Part shown: positions 43,804 through 52,623 of the stretch, in pieces
How positions within the stretch are numbered: the first letter of the stretch is position 1
Layout: each line of letters begins with the position of its first letter
From: Caulobacter zeae
GTDB taxonomy: Bacteria; Pseudomonadota; Alphaproteobacteria; Caulobacterales; Caulobacteraceae
Length of the DNA stretch: 64,000 bases
Direction of reading: 5' to 3'
Assembly (NCBI RefSeq): GCF_002858925.1
Contig: NZ_PJRS01000049.1
Location: forward strand, 1 to 64,000
Position numbers and translations under genes: made by a program
The notes under the pieces: generated by a model
The model's database searches: none
Seen by the model: only the letters and a program-made list of their open reading frames with translations
Told to the model about the DNA's origin: nothing

Positions 43804-44343
43804 TCAGCGTCCCTCCGGACACTGCAGTGCCTCTTTCGCCCCCCAGATCTCGCCTTCCGGGGCCCAGCCCGACGCGCCGTCGGCCTTCAGCCGGCACCAG
43901 CCCTTCTCGCATTTGTCGAGATTGGCGATCGAGCGGCCGGCCAGATAGGCGCTGATCCGCGACTCCGGCTTGGGCGAGGCTCGCAGGGGCAGGGGGCTGT
44001 CCTGCACCCGCATGGCCGTGCGCCGGCCGTCGGTGGTGCGCTTGTGCACCCAGGCAAGGCCCCCTTCGGGGTCGCAGATCCGCCGCCATTCACGGGTTTC
44101 GGCCACCACCTGCACCGGCAGGCCCTTGGCTTTGTAGATCCACAACAGGCGGTGCTGCTCGTCCGGGCCCTGGCGCGCATTGACCTCGCCGTACTTCAGC
44201 ACGACGTAGCGCGGCACCGGCAGGCCGGACGGCGTGGTGGCCGGCGCCTGGGCCAGGGCCGGCCCCGCCGGCAGCAGGATCGCGGCCGCGAGACCGCCCA
44301 GCGCCAATCCGCCCAGCGAACGATGTTTGCATTTCACCGGCAT
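43804..44343 (-). CDS. Secreted bacterial SH3-domain protein
   Basis: 179 residues with an N-terminal signal (LGGLALGGLAAAILLPAGPALAQ). The mature part has two SH3-like copies of the DUF1058 type: PRYVVLKYGEVNARQGPD...VQVVAETREWRRICDPEGGLAWVHK and then MRVQDSPLPLRASPKPES...LDKCEKGWCRLKADGASGWAPEGEIWG. Such domains bind cell-wall peptides; the protein is probably periplasmic. It is 86 bp upstream of fabA on the same strand, and divergent from the 2-hydroxyacid dehydrogenase gene. Confidence 0.88.
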   Translation of the reverse strand: MPVKCKHRSLGGLALGGLAAAILLPAGPALAQAPATTPSGLPVPRYVVLKYGEVNARQGPDEQHRLLWIYKAKGLPVQVVAETREWRRICDPEGGLAWVHKRTTDGRRTAMRVQDSPLPLRASPKPESRISAYLAGRSIANLDKCEKGWCRLKADGASGWAPEGEIWGAKEALQCPEGR

Positions 44344-44416
44344 GTTGCTTGGCCGCTTCCGGCCCCTTTGCTACAGATTTCGAACGCCCGTCAGGGAAAG
44401 GCTTTTCGGACCGCCC

Positions 44417-45403
44417 ATGCCTGCCCGCAAGCTCAAAGTCGTCGTCACGCGCAAGCTGCCCGATCCGGTCGAGACGCGCATGTGCGAACTGTTCGACACC
44501 GAACTGAACCTGTCCGACAAGCCGATGACCGCCGATGAGCTGGTCGAGGCCATGGGACGGGCGGATGTTCTTGTGCCCACCATCACCGATCGCATCGACA
44601 GTCGCCTTCTGTCGCGATCCGGCGAGCGGCTCAAGCTGATCGCCAACTTCGGGGCCGGGGTCGACAATATCGACGTCGCCACCGCCAATGCGCGGGGGAT
44701 CATCGTCACCAACACCCCCGGCGTCCTGACCGAGGACACCGCCGACCTGACCATGACCCTGATCATGGCCGCCGCCCGCCGCGTCGTCGAAGGCGCCGAG
44801 GTGGTCAAGGCCGGCGAGTTCCAGGGCTGGTCGCCGACCTGGATGCTGGGCCGCCGCCTGTGGGGCAAGCGCCTGGGCATCGTGGGCATGGGCCGCATCG
44901 GCCAGGCGGTGGCTCGCCGCGCCAAGGCCTTCGGCATGCAGGTGCACTATCACAACCGCAAGCCCGTCAGCCCGCGCATCGCCGAGGAGCTGGGCTGCAC
45001 CTACTGGGAAAGCCTCGACCAGATGCTGGCCCGGATGGACATCATCTCGATCAACTGCCCGCACACCCCGGCCACCTACCACCTGCTGTCCGCCCGCAGG
45101 CTCAAACTGCTGCGACCGCACGCCATCGTCGTCAACACCGCCCGCGGCGAGGTGATCGACGAAGGCGCCCTGGCCAACATGCTGGCCCGGGGCGAGCTGG
45201 CGGGCGCGGGCCTCGACGTCTACGAGCACGAGCCGGCCATCAATCCCAAGCTCTTGAAACTGCCCAACGTGGTGCTGCTGCCGCACATGGGCTCGGCCAC
45301 GGTCGAGGGCCGCATCGACATGGGCGAGAAGGTCATCGTCAACGTGAAGACCTTCATGGACGGCCACCGGCCGCCCGATCGCGTGATCCCCGCCATGCTG
45401 TGA
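44417..45403 (+). CDS. D-isomer 2-hydroxyacid dehydrogenase (glyoxylate/hydroxypyruvate reductase type)
   Basis: 328 residues from the ATG giving MPARKLKVVVTRKLP. NAD(P)-binding loop GIVGMGRIGQAVARR (about 154-168), and the catalytic triad R243 (NTARGEVID), E272 (YEHEP) and H290 (LPHMGSAT). IANFGAGVDNIDVATANARGI is the conserved substrate loop. Closest in pattern to glyoxylate reductase GyaR; direction and substrate are not certain. Divergent from the SH3 protein; followed by the S9 peptidase gene. Confidence 0.92.
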   Translation: MPARKLKVVVTRKLPDPVETRMCELFDTELNLSDKPMTADELVEAMGRADVLVPTITDRIDSRLLSRSGERLKLIANFGAGVDNIDVATANARGIIVTNTPGVLTEDTADLTMTLIMAAARRVVEGAEVVKAGEFQGWSPTWMLGRRLWGKRLGIVGMGRIGQAVARRAKAFGMQVHYHNRKPVSPRIAEELGCTYWESLDQMLARMDIISINCPHTPATYHLLSARRLKLLRPHAIVVNTARGEVIDEGALANMLARGELAGAGLDVYEHEPAINPKLLKLPNVVLLPHMGSATVEGRIDMGEKVIVNVKTFMDGHRPPDRVIPAML

Positions 45404-45425
45404 TCGCCGTCCGGACGATCGCATC

Positions 45426-45437
45426 TTGCAATTGCAA
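45426..45437. promoter_or_regulatory. 12-bp palindrome TTGCAATTGCAA before the S9 peptidase gene
   Basis: Perfect palindrome in the 120-bp gap between the dehydrogenase and peptidase genes, AT-richer than its surroundings. It could be a repressor site for the peptidase gene. No regulator is nearby to match it. Confidence 0.35.
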
Positions 45438-45523
45438 AGCTTGCGGAAACTCGCGACTGTGAGGTCGCGGGGAAATTGAGGCCCCGCGTCTGTAGTCTTC
45501 AGTGCGACCGGGGGGCCGCCGCC

Positions 45524-47590
45524 TTGCTTACACGCCGTTTCATGATTGCGGCCGCCTCGTCGGCGCCGCTGGCCATCGACCATGCCTTCGCCGCGGACGA
45601 CACGTCGGGCGATGCGAAGAAAGCCGACGCCAAGAAGACCGAGGCCAAGACCGACAAGGCCGTCATCGTCCCACCCAGCGTCGACGAACTGCTGCAGGGC
45701 GCCGAGGTGCTCGACACCGCCCTGTCGCCGGACGGCTCGCGCGTGGCCATCCTCGTGGAGCGCAAGAAGGGCGACAAGACCACCGCCCTGATCATCTTCT
45801 ACGAGACGACCGGCAGCGACGAGTCGATCAAGCCGGTGCAGTTGGGCGAGACGGTCGTCGACCAGGTGGAATGGGCCAACGAGGAGCGCCTGCTCATCTG
45901 GGTGCGGATGACCAAGGACGCCAAGGGCCATCCCATGGGCCTCTATTTCTACGGCGAGTTCATCCCCATTCCGGTGCGCCGCATCCTGGCGATCGGCGCC
46001 GACGGCCGCGACCCCGTGGTGCTGTTCAACAACCAGAAAGGGGTGATGAAGCGGCAGTTCAATCTGGCCAACGTGGTCGACCGGATGAACACCGACCCCA
46101 AGCGGATCCTGATGCAGATCTGGGACACCGTCACCGAGTGCGAGACCCTCTACGTGGTCGACGTCTATACCGGCGAGGCGGTCCATCTCGAGCGCGGGTC
46201 CCCGTCGACCGACGGCTGGTACACCCAGAACGGCGTGCCGGTGATCCGCTACGACTCCAACGCCCGCGGCACCGTGGTCAGCGTCCTGGCCCGCGCGCCG
46301 GGCGAAAAGGAGTGGAAGCTCTACAAGAAGGTCCGCCGCAACGAGCTGAAGAAGCTGTCGGACCTGGAGTTCGTGGCGCCGACGCCCGAGCCGGGCGTGC
46401 TGCTGATGCTGTCGACCGACGAGGGGGCCGACATGCCCACCATCCGGCGCTTCGACACCAAGTCGATGAGCATCGGCGACGTCGTCTCGCACGACGACAA
46501 GCGCCCGATCCAGGGCGTGTTCGTCGACGAAAGCTACAAGACGCTCAGCATCTCGGTCAGCGACGACCGCAGCAACCACCGCTTCGTCGATCCGAAGCTG
46601 GCGGCCCACTACAAGGGGATCAACGCCTTCTTCGGCGACGAGTGCAACGTCAGCCCTTTCGACGTCAGCGGTGACCACAAGCGGTTCATCTTCTTCGTCA
46701 GCGGCCCGCGCCATCCGGGTGCCTTCTGGCTGTACGACCTGGACAGGAAGGACCTGCGCCTGCTGGGCGACAAGCGCCCGTGGCTGACGCAGGAGCGCCT
46801 GGCCCCGATGAAGGCCGTGCCGATCAAGACCCGCGACGGCCAGACCATCACCGCCTACCTGACGACGCCGGTGATCGCCTCCGACAAGCCCCGGCCGATG
46901 GTGGTGCTGCCGCACGGCGGTCCCGAGGTGCGCGACACCTTGAGCTTCGACCTGTTCACCCAGGCGCTGGCCGCCCAGGGCTGGCTGGTGCTGCAACCCA
47001 ACTTCCGCGGCTCGGGCGGCTACGGCAAGGCCTTCGCCAACGCCGGCCGCAAGCATTGGGGCGACCTGATGCAGGAGGACGTCGAGGACGCCGTGGCCCA
47101 GGTGGTCGCCTCGGGCGCCGCCGATCCCGACCGCATCGCCATCTGCGGCGTCAGCTATGGCGGCTATGCGGCCCTGATGGGCGCGGTGCGCCGCCCCGAA
47201 CTCTACAAGGCCGTGGTCTCGATCGCCGGCGACGCCGACCTCGTCGAAAGCCTGGCCTTCTCGCGCTCGGAAGACGGCTCGGATTCCGACGCCTACGCCT
47301 ATTGGTGCAAGACGATCGGCGATCCCAAGGCCGACAAGGCCATGCTGCTCGCCGCCTCGCCCTCCGAGCGCGCCGCCGAGATCAAGGCCCCGGTGCTGCT
47401 GATCCACGGCACCGAGGACACCATCGTCACCCCCAAGCAGTCGAAGATCATGGCCAAGGCCCTCAAGGCCGCCGGCAAGCCCTGCGAGCACATCGAGATG
47501 AAGGGCGTCGGTCACCGCGACTGGTCGGACGACAACTGGAAGATGGTGCTGACCAAGTCGATCGAGCACATCCGCAAGGGGTTTGCGTAA
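45524..47590 (+). CDS. S9-family (prolyl oligopeptidase) peptidase, Tat-exported
   Basis: 688 residues when started at the TTG giving MLTRRFMIAAASSAPLAIDHAFA, a twin-arginine leader with a G-rich ribosome site 10 bp before it; another TTG 16 codons upstream is also in frame. After a lysine-rich linker comes a beta-propeller (about 50-400) and an alpha/beta-hydrolase domain with catalytic S544 (GVSYGGY), D632 (GTEDTIV) and H664 (GVGHRDW). LPHGGPEVRDT and NFRGSGGYGKAF are standard S9C/acylaminoacyl-peptidase marks. Cleaves oligopeptides, presumably in the periplasm. The downstream gap carries the structured RNA candidate. Confidence 0.92.
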   Translation: MLTRRFMIAAASSAPLAIDHAFAADDTSGDAKKADAKKTEAKTDKAVIVPPSVDELLQGAEVLDTALSPDGSRVAILVERKKGDKTTALIIFYETTGSDESIKPVQLGETVVDQVEWANEERLLIWVRMTKDAKGHPMGLYFYGEFIPIPVRRILAIGADGRDPVVLFNNQKGVMKRQFNLANVVDRMNTDPKRILMQIWDTVTECETLYVVDVYTGEAVHLERGSPSTDGWYTQNGVPVIRYDSNARGTVVSVLARAPGEKEWKLYKKVRRNELKKLSDLEFVAPTPEPGVLLMLSTDEGADMPTIRRFDTKSMSIGDVVSHDDKRPIQGVFVDESYKTLSISVSDDRSNHRFVDPKLAAHYKGINAFFGDECNVSPFDVSGDHKRFIFFVSGPRHPGAFWLYDLDRKDLRLLGDKRPWLTQERLAPMKAVPIKTRDGQTITAYLTTPVIASDKPRPMVVLPHGGPEVRDTLSFDLFTQALAAQGWLVLQPNFRGSGGYGKAFANAGRKHWGDLMQEDVEDAVAQVVASGAADPDRIAICGVSYGGYAALMGAVRRPELYKAVVSIAGDADLVESLAFSRSEDGSDSDAYAYWCKTIGDPKADKAMLLAASPSERAAEIKAPVLLIHGTEDTIVTPKQSKIMAKALKAAGKPCEHIEMKGVGHRDWSDDNWKMVLTKSIEHIRKGFA

Positions 47591-47635
47591 GGGGCTGCCC
47601 GACCCGGTCTTGACACGGCGCACTTTTGGAGTCCG

Positions 47636-47665
47636 TTGACCTTTTGTTCTGAGTCGCTATATTTG
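47636..47665 (+). promoter_or_regulatory. Strong housekeeping promoter in front of the RNA element
   Basis: TTGACC (47636-47641), a 16-bp spacer, then TATATT (47658-47663) within GCTATATT, close to the Caulobacter -10 GCTANAWC. Start of transcription is expected at about 47668-47671, exactly at the first base of the folded element. No ORF on the plus strand starts behind it. Confidence 0.7.
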
Positions 47666-47667
47666 AT

Positions 47668-47756
47668 GTGAGGCGGCCATGCGCCGGAACACCCCAGAGC
47701 ACTCCAAGAGTGCAGGCGAGAATTCGCAATTATGGGCCGGGGGGTCGCCTCACTTT
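47668..47756 (+). ncRNA. Candidate structured RNA beside a DUF3800 gene
   Basis: The ends pair: GTGAGGCGGCC (47668-47678) with GGTCGCCTCAC (47743-47753), 11 bp with one G-U pair that holds only in the plus-strand RNA. Alternative inner helix CGGCCAT (47674-47680) with ATGGGCCG (47732-47739); CGCC (47682-47685) with GGCG (47715-47718); hairpin GCACTC-CAA-GAGTGC (47699-47713); optional hairpin GCGA/TCGC (47716-47727). A strong promoter ends just before it and a short T-stretch follows. DUF3800 genes are known to be accompanied by several families of conserved structured RNAs (the DUF3800 RNA motifs); which of these, if any, this is cannot be told here. It could alternatively serve as a bidirectional terminator between convergent genes. 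It is not a tRNA: no T-arm motif. Confidence 0.55.
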
Positions 47757-47773
47757 CACGACCTGCATGCTTC

Positions 47774-48580
47774 TCAATCCCTCACTTCGAAAAGAGCGAC
47801 GAACTTGCGTTGCTCAGGCGTCAGCGCCAGCCTGTCAGCCCAAGGGTAAAGCTTCACTCCGTAGCTTAGATAATTTCCCTTGCGGCTATACATGCGAGGT
47901 CTCAGCGCCTCCGCATACTTCAGCTCACAGTTGCCATAGAAGTCGGGCTCGATACCCGATGTTATCGATGAAGCGACGATATCAGCGATCTGCAAGCCTG
48001 CTCGTTTGCTGTGGTCCTGCGCTTCGATGCCATTGATATCGACGACCGCCCAGTTGATCTGCACGGCGGGGTCGTCGAAGTTCTTAAGCTTGAGCAGGTA
48101 TGCGCGAAAGGCTTCGTAAGATAGTCCGCCCCGCCGCGAGAAGATGATCTTCACGCGCCCATCGCCCTCCGGAACGATGCGGCGCAAATCTCGGCAAAGC
48201 CACGATATCCGTTCGATCAAATACCGGCAAAGATAGAAATAAAGCTGATTTTTCTCAGCATAGATCTCCGCCTGCAGGCTGGGCTTATGCGCCGCAACAC
48301 ATATCCCCCGCAAGGCCTTGGCCGCCAGAACCTGACTCGCCATGGTCCTTTGGCCGTGATTCATATCCTTGAAGTGAAGGGGCCTGTTCTCGACCTTCCG
48401 GCCCAGTTTGGATCTGATCTCGTTTCGCCACTCGACCATCTCAAGATCACGCGACATCCGGCAGACTGTCGCTGACAGCGTCAGCCAAGTCGAGGCGCCG
48501 CCAGTTTGCCCCGGAATTCTGTACCGGCGAAAACCGTCGTCGCCTGACTCATCGATGTACGCGATGTAGCTGTGCGCCAT
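47774..48580 (-). CDS. DUF3800-domain protein
   Basis: 268 residues. N-terminal HSYIAYIDESGDDGF (D10, E11, D14) is the DUF3800 signature; LHFKDMNH (about 68-75) and the C-terminal GLQIADIVASSI (D200) are the other conserved acidic sites. The layout of acidic residues suggests an RNase H-like metal-dependent nuclease, an inference. Base composition is visibly less GC-rich than its neighbours, with codons such as ATA, AGA and TTT more frequent, which points to transfer. It converges on a structured RNA candidate 21 bp beyond its stop. DUF3800 genes are scattered in mobile and defence regions of many bacteria; function unproven. Confidence 0.88.
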   Translation of the reverse strand: MAHSYIAYIDESGDDGFRRYRIPGQTGGASTWLTLSATVCRMSRDLEMVEWRNEIRSKLGRKVENRPLHFKDMNHGQRTMASQVLAAKALRGICVAAHKPSLQAEIYAEKNQLYFYLCRYLIERISWLCRDLRRIVPEGDGRVKIIFSRRGGLSYEAFRAYLLKLKNFDDPAVQINWAVVDINGIEAQDHSKRAGLQIADIVASSITSGIEPDFYGNCELKYAEALRPRMYSRKGNYLSYGVKLYPWADRLALTPEQRKFVALFEVRD

Positions 48581-48623
48581 TCATGGGAGAAGATCACCCT
48601 CAACCCAGAATAGCAACGCTTCC

Positions 48624-50138
48624 TCAGCCCCGCATGTCGCCGGTTTCCATAAACCGCTGGTGCCAGGACAGCGCCTCGCCCGGCAGGGTCGGGGTCTGGC
48701 GGCCGTAGGCGCCCAGCTGGGCGCGCTGGAAATAGTCCTCCAGGGCCGGGCGGAAGTCGGGGTGGGCGCAGTTGTCGATGATCACCCGGGCCCGCTGCTT
48801 GGGCGACAGGCCGCGCAGGTCGGCCAGGCCCTGTTCGGTGACGATCACCTGGACGTCCTGGTTGATGTGGTCGACGTGGCTGACCTGCGGGACGATGGCC
48901 GAGATCTTGCCGCCCTTGGCCGTCGACGGGGTCATGAAGATCGAGACATAGGCGTTGCGGGCGAAGTCGCCCGAGCCGCCGATGCCGTTCTGGATCCGCG
49001 AGCCCATCACATGGGTCGAGTTCACCGCGCCGTAGATGTCGGCCTCGATCAGGCCGTTCATGGCGATGCAGCCCAGGCGCCGGATCAGCTCGGGGTGGTT
49101 GGAAATCTCCTGCGGACGCAGGATCATCTTGTCGCGGAAACTGACCATGTCGGCGTTGAGGCCAGCGGCGGCCTCGGGACTCAGCGAGAAGGCGGTGGCC
49201 GAGGCCATGCGCAGCTTGCCGGCGGCCAGCAGGTCGAGCATGCCGTCCTGGATCACCTCGGTATAGGCGGTCATGTTCTCGAACGACGCATCCACGAGGC
49301 CCGTCAGCACGGCGTTGGCGATATTGCCCACGCCCGATTGCAACGGCAGCAGGGACGGGGGCAGGCGGCCCATCTTCACCTCGTGGGCGAAGAACTCCAG
49401 CAGGTGACCGGCGATCGCCAGGGCCGAGGCGTCGGGCGCGGCGAACGGCAGGTTACGGTCCGGCGCGTCGGTCTCGACCACCGCCACGACCTTGCTCGGA
49501 TCAACCCGGAAATAGGCCTCGCCGATGCGGTCGTCGGGCCTCACCAGCGGGATCGGCACGCGGTTCGGCGGCAGGGCGGTGCCGTAGTAGATGTCATGCA
49601 TCCCCTCCAGCGCCGGGTTCTGCCAGCGATTGACCTCGAGGATGATCTTCGAGGCCCGGTCCAGCCAGGTCTTGTTGTTGCCCACCGACGAGGACGGGAT
49701 CAGCGAGCCGTCGGCGCGGACGCCGGCGATCTCGACCACCGCGGTGTCGAGCGGACCCAGGAACCCCTGCCAGGCCATCGGGGCCACTTGGCTGAGGTGC
49801 ATGTCGAAATACTCCATCTCGCCGCGATTGATCTTCTCGCGGGCGATGGGGTCGGAATTGTAGGGCAGGCGGAACTCGACGCCGTCTGTCTTGGCCAGGG
49901 CGCCGTCCAGCTCCGGGCCGGTCGAGGCGCCGGTCCACACCTTGACGCGGAACTTGTCGCCGGCGGCATGGGCCGTCTCGATGCGCTCGGCCAGGGCCAT
50001 CGGCACGGCCTTGGGATAGCCCGAGCCGGTGAAGCCGCTCATGCCGACGGTCGAGCCCGGCTCGATCAGGGCGGCGGCGTCCTGCGCGCTCATGACCTTG
50101 GCGGCCAGGCCGGGGTGGGCGATGCGAGAGGTGGTCAT
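48624..50138 (-). CDS. Acetyl-CoA hydrolase/transferase (Ach1/Cat1-type, likely succinyl-CoA:acetate CoA-transferase)
   Basis: 504 residues from the ATG giving MTTSRIAHPGLAAKV. Class I CoA-transferase with two Rossmann-like halves: GMSGFTGSGYPKAVP in the first, and in the second GNIANAVL, NSTHVMGSRIQNGIGGSGDFARNA and the catalytic glutamate in VTEQGLADLRGLSP. Transfers CoA between acyl groups such as succinyl-CoA and acetate, in acetate handling. The length and motifs match Cat1/AarC rather than citrate lyase alpha. Single gene, followed by the DUF3800 island. Confidence 0.93.
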   Translation of the reverse strand: MTTSRIAHPGLAAKVMSAQDAAALIEPGSTVGMSGFTGSGYPKAVPMALAERIETAHAAGDKFRVKVWTGASTGPELDGALAKTDGVEFRLPYNSDPIAREKINRGEMEYFDMHLSQVAPMAWQGFLGPLDTAVVEIAGVRADGSLIPSSSVGNNKTWLDRASKIILEVNRWQNPALEGMHDIYYGTALPPNRVPIPLVRPDDRIGEAYFRVDPSKVVAVVETDAPDRNLPFAAPDASALAIAGHLLEFFAHEVKMGRLPPSLLPLQSGVGNIANAVLTGLVDASFENMTAYTEVIQDGMLDLLAAGKLRMASATAFSLSPEAAAGLNADMVSFRDKMILRPQEISNHPELIRRLGCIAMNGLIEADIYGAVNSTHVMGSRIQNGIGGSGDFARNAYVSIFMTPSTAKGGKISAIVPQVSHVDHINQDVQVIVTEQGLADLRGLSPKQRARVIIDNCAHPDFRPALEDYFQRAQLGAYGRQTPTLPGEALSWHQRFMETGDMRG

Positions 50139-50269
50139 CGGTTTTCTCCCTTGGCCGACCGGCGGCAAGGGGGAGGTCCGCCGGGACCGGCGGCCGGCAA
50201 CCTAGACCAAACGATCCCCTGGCTCGACCCCGTAAAGCCCCGTAGGCGCAAGGTTTTCGCCGAACGGCG

Positions 50270-51007
50270 CTATGCTCCGCAGGCGGGGCATCCCGGGTCC
50301 GCGCCGATGCGCACCGTGCGGGTCTCGGCCGCCAGGGCGTCGTAGATCAGCAGGCGTCCGGCGAGCGGCTTTCCGGCTCCGGCGATCACCTTCACCGCTT
50401 CCAGCGCCATCATCGAACCGACGACGCCGGCCAGGGCGCCGACCACGCCCACGAGGGCGCAGGTCTCGGCGTCCGGCGGGATCTCCGGCACCAGGCAGCG
50501 ATAGCAGGGTTGGCCGTGGAACACACCGACCTGGCCCGTCCACCGCCCCAGCGCCCCGCTGACCAGCACCTTGCCCTCGGCCAGGCAAGCGTCGCTGACG
50601 GCGAAGCGGGTGGAGAAGTCGTCCGTCCCGTCCAGCACCAGGTCGTAGCCGCGCACGATCTCGCGCGCATTGGACGCATCCAGCCAGACGGGGTGGGGGA
50701 CCACCGCCACGTTCGGGTTCAGCGCCGCCAGATGTATCGCGGCCGCCTCGACCTTGGGCTGGCCGACGTCGGCCTCGGCATAGAGCACTTGGCGCTGCAG
50801 GTTCGACAGCGACACCTTATCGGCGTCGGCGATACCGATCGTCCCCACGCCCGCGGCCGCCAGATAGAGCGCGGCCGGCGCGCCCAGGCCCCCTGCGCCG
50901 ACGATCAGAACCCTGGCCGCCTTCAGCTTCTGCTGCCCCGGCCCGCCGATCTCGCGCAGCACCAGGTGGCGGGCGTAGCGCTCGACCTCGCGTTCGGAAA
51001 AGCTCAT
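50270..51007 (-). CDS. moeB: MoeB/ThiF-family adenylyltransferase
   Basis: 245 residues from the ATG giving MSFSEREVERYARHLVLREIGG, the usual start of this family. E1-like fold: VLIVGAGGLGAPAALYLA (ATP/NAD-like loop), SNLQRQVLY, DGTDDFSTRF, and two zinc-binding CxxC pairs (CYRC and CPAC). It adenylates the C-terminal glycine of a ubiquitin-like sulfur carrier: MoaD in molybdopterin or ThiS in thiamine synthesis; sequence alone favours MoeB but cannot exclude ThiF. No rhodanese domain. Divergent from hslV with a 41-bp gap. Confidence 0.85.
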   Translation of the reverse strand: MSFSEREVERYARHLVLREIGGPGQQKLKAARVLIVGAGGLGAPAALYLAAAGVGTIGIADADKVSLSNLQRQVLYAEADVGQPKVEAAAIHLAALNPNVAVVPHPVWLDASNAREIVRGYDLVLDGTDDFSTRFAVSDACLAEGKVLVSGALGRWTGQVGVFHGQPCYRCLVPEIPPDAETCALVGVVGALAGVVGSMMALEAVKVIAGAGKPLAGRLLIYDALAAETRTVRIGADPGCPACGA

Positions 51008-51048
51008 GGCGCTTGACCCTCCAGGCCGGCCTCGCCACATGCGAAGCC

Positions 51049-51612
51049 ATGCAAAGCTCGAACTCGTTCCCCGACTGGCACGGCACCACCATTCTCGCGG
51101 TGCGCAAGAACGGCCACACCGTGATCGCCGGCGACGGACAGGTCTCCATGGGCCCAACCGTCGTCAAGGGCAACGCCCGCAAGGTCCGCCGCCTGGCCGG
51201 GGGCGCCGTCGTCGCCGGCTTCGCCGGGGCCACGGCCGACGCCTTCACCCTGATCGAGCGGCTGGAAGCCAAGCTCGAGCAATATCCCAACCAGCTGGCC
51301 CGGGCCTGCGTGGATCTAGCCAAGGACTGGCGCACCGACCGCTACCTGCGCCGCCTCGAAGCCATGCTTCTGGTCGCCGACAAGGACGCCATCTACACCG
51401 TCACCGGCGTCGGCGACGTGCTGGAGCCGGGCGAAAGCCCCGGCGGCGGCGCGGTCGCGGCCATCGGCTCGGGCGGCAACTATGCCCTGGCCGCCGCCAA
51501 GGCCCTGATCGACCAGGACCTGACCGCCGAAGAGATCGCCCGCCGCGCCATGGCCATCGCCGCCGAGATCTGCGTCTACACCAACGGCAACCTGACGGTG
51601 GAAGGGCTGTAG
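51049..51612 (+). CDS. hslV: ATP-dependent protease peptidase subunit HslV
   Basis: 187 residues. Proteasome-like threonine protease; the pro-peptide MQSSNSFPDWHG is removed to free T13 of TTILAVRKNG. GDGQVSMGPTVVKGNARKVRRL and GSGGNYALAAAKAL are family hallmarks. Forms the HslVU complex with the ATPase encoded at 52624-53919. The partner gene is not adjacent: a palindromic repeat and an NTF2-like gene lie between. The ATG chosen gives the pro-peptide of normal size; the frame remains open 12 codons further up. Confidence 0.96.
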   Translation: MQSSNSFPDWHGTTILAVRKNGHTVIAGDGQVSMGPTVVKGNARKVRRLAGGAVVAGFAGATADAFTLIERLEAKLEQYPNQLARACVDLAKDWRTDRYLRRLEAMLLVADKDAIYTVTGVGDVLEPGESPGGGAVAAIGSGGNYALAAAKALIDQDLTAEEIARRAMAIAAEICVYTNGNLTVEGL

Positions 51613-51618
51613 GGCAAA

Positions 51619-51747
51619 GATCCTCCCCCTCTGGGGGAGGTGGCCCAAAAGGGCCGGAGGGGGGCCGTTCTCAGCTTCCTGGGTATCGTTCGTCCTCCCC
51701 CCACCGATCGCTGCGCGATCGCCTCCCCCAGAGGGGGAGGTCCCTCG
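51619..51747. repeat. Palindromic intergenic repeat, family 2, copy b
   Basis: Same arms as at 28664-28790 (CCTCCCCCTCTGGGGGAGG on the left, CCCCCACCGATCGCTGCG and CTCCCCCAGAGGGGGAGG on the right). It sits inside the hslV-hslU cluster. Confidence 0.9.
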
Positions 51748-51787
51748 CCAACCGTGGCGCGCTAAGGTGCTGGCAGGAGGCCTGACC

Positions 51788-52623
51788 ATGCTCAAGATCC
51801 TTCCCCCCGCCCTGATCGCCGCCGCCATCGCCGGGCCGGCCATCGCCCAGAACATCTCGGCCGCCCCCATCGAGGCCGCCGAGCGCGCCTTCGCGGCCGA
51901 CGGCCTGGCGCTGGGGATCAGGGGCTCGTTCCTCAAGCACATGGCCGACGACGCCATCGTCTTCGCCCCCGGCCCGGTCAATGCCCGCGAGCTCTACGAG
52001 AAGCGCCCCGGGACGAACGAGCCCAGGCTGTTCTGGTGGCCGCAGAAGGTGGTGATCGCCCGCTCCGGCGACCTTGGCCTGTCCTTCGGCCCCTGGAGCA
52101 TCGACGACAGGCGCGGCGGCTACTACGCCACCATCTGGCGCAAGGGCGCGGACGGGGTGTGGAAGTGGGTCTATGACGGCGGCGCCGAGGCCGATCCCGG
52201 CAAGGCCCCCGGTCCCGACGCCGCCGCCCAGGTCGGCCCGCTGGCCCCCGAGGGCGCGGCGTCCCAGGCCCAGGGCTTCGAGGAGGCCCGTAACGCCGAG
52301 GCCGCCCTGGCGTCGGCCGCCTCCACCGACGCATCGGCCGCGTACACGGCCGTGCTGACCAGCGACGCATGGCTGTTAGGGCCCAAGGGCGCCAAGACCC
52401 TGGCCGGAAACGACCTTTCCGCCCGCCTGGCCCTGCGTCCGGCCTCGATCGCGCTTCGTCCGCAGGGCGGCGGCGCGTCGGGCGCCGGCGACCTCGTCTG
52501 GACCCATGGCGAGGCGACTTGGAGCGGACCCGATAACAAACCCGTCGCCGCGCACTATATGCACGTGTGGCAGAAACGCGCCGAAGGCTGGCGCCTGATC
52601 TTCGAGACCCTGATCAACGACAC

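Noticed and set aside
47668..47753. The paired-end element as a tRNA or tRNA-like gene
   Set aside because: The closing stem is of suitable length, but there is no T-loop TTCRA, no proper D-arm and no CCA; a structured ncRNA fits better.
51012..51040. Heat-shock promoter CTTGAC ... CGCCAC before hslV
   Set aside because: The implied transcription start would lie only a few bases before the hslV ATG, leaving no ribosome-binding site; similarity is weak.
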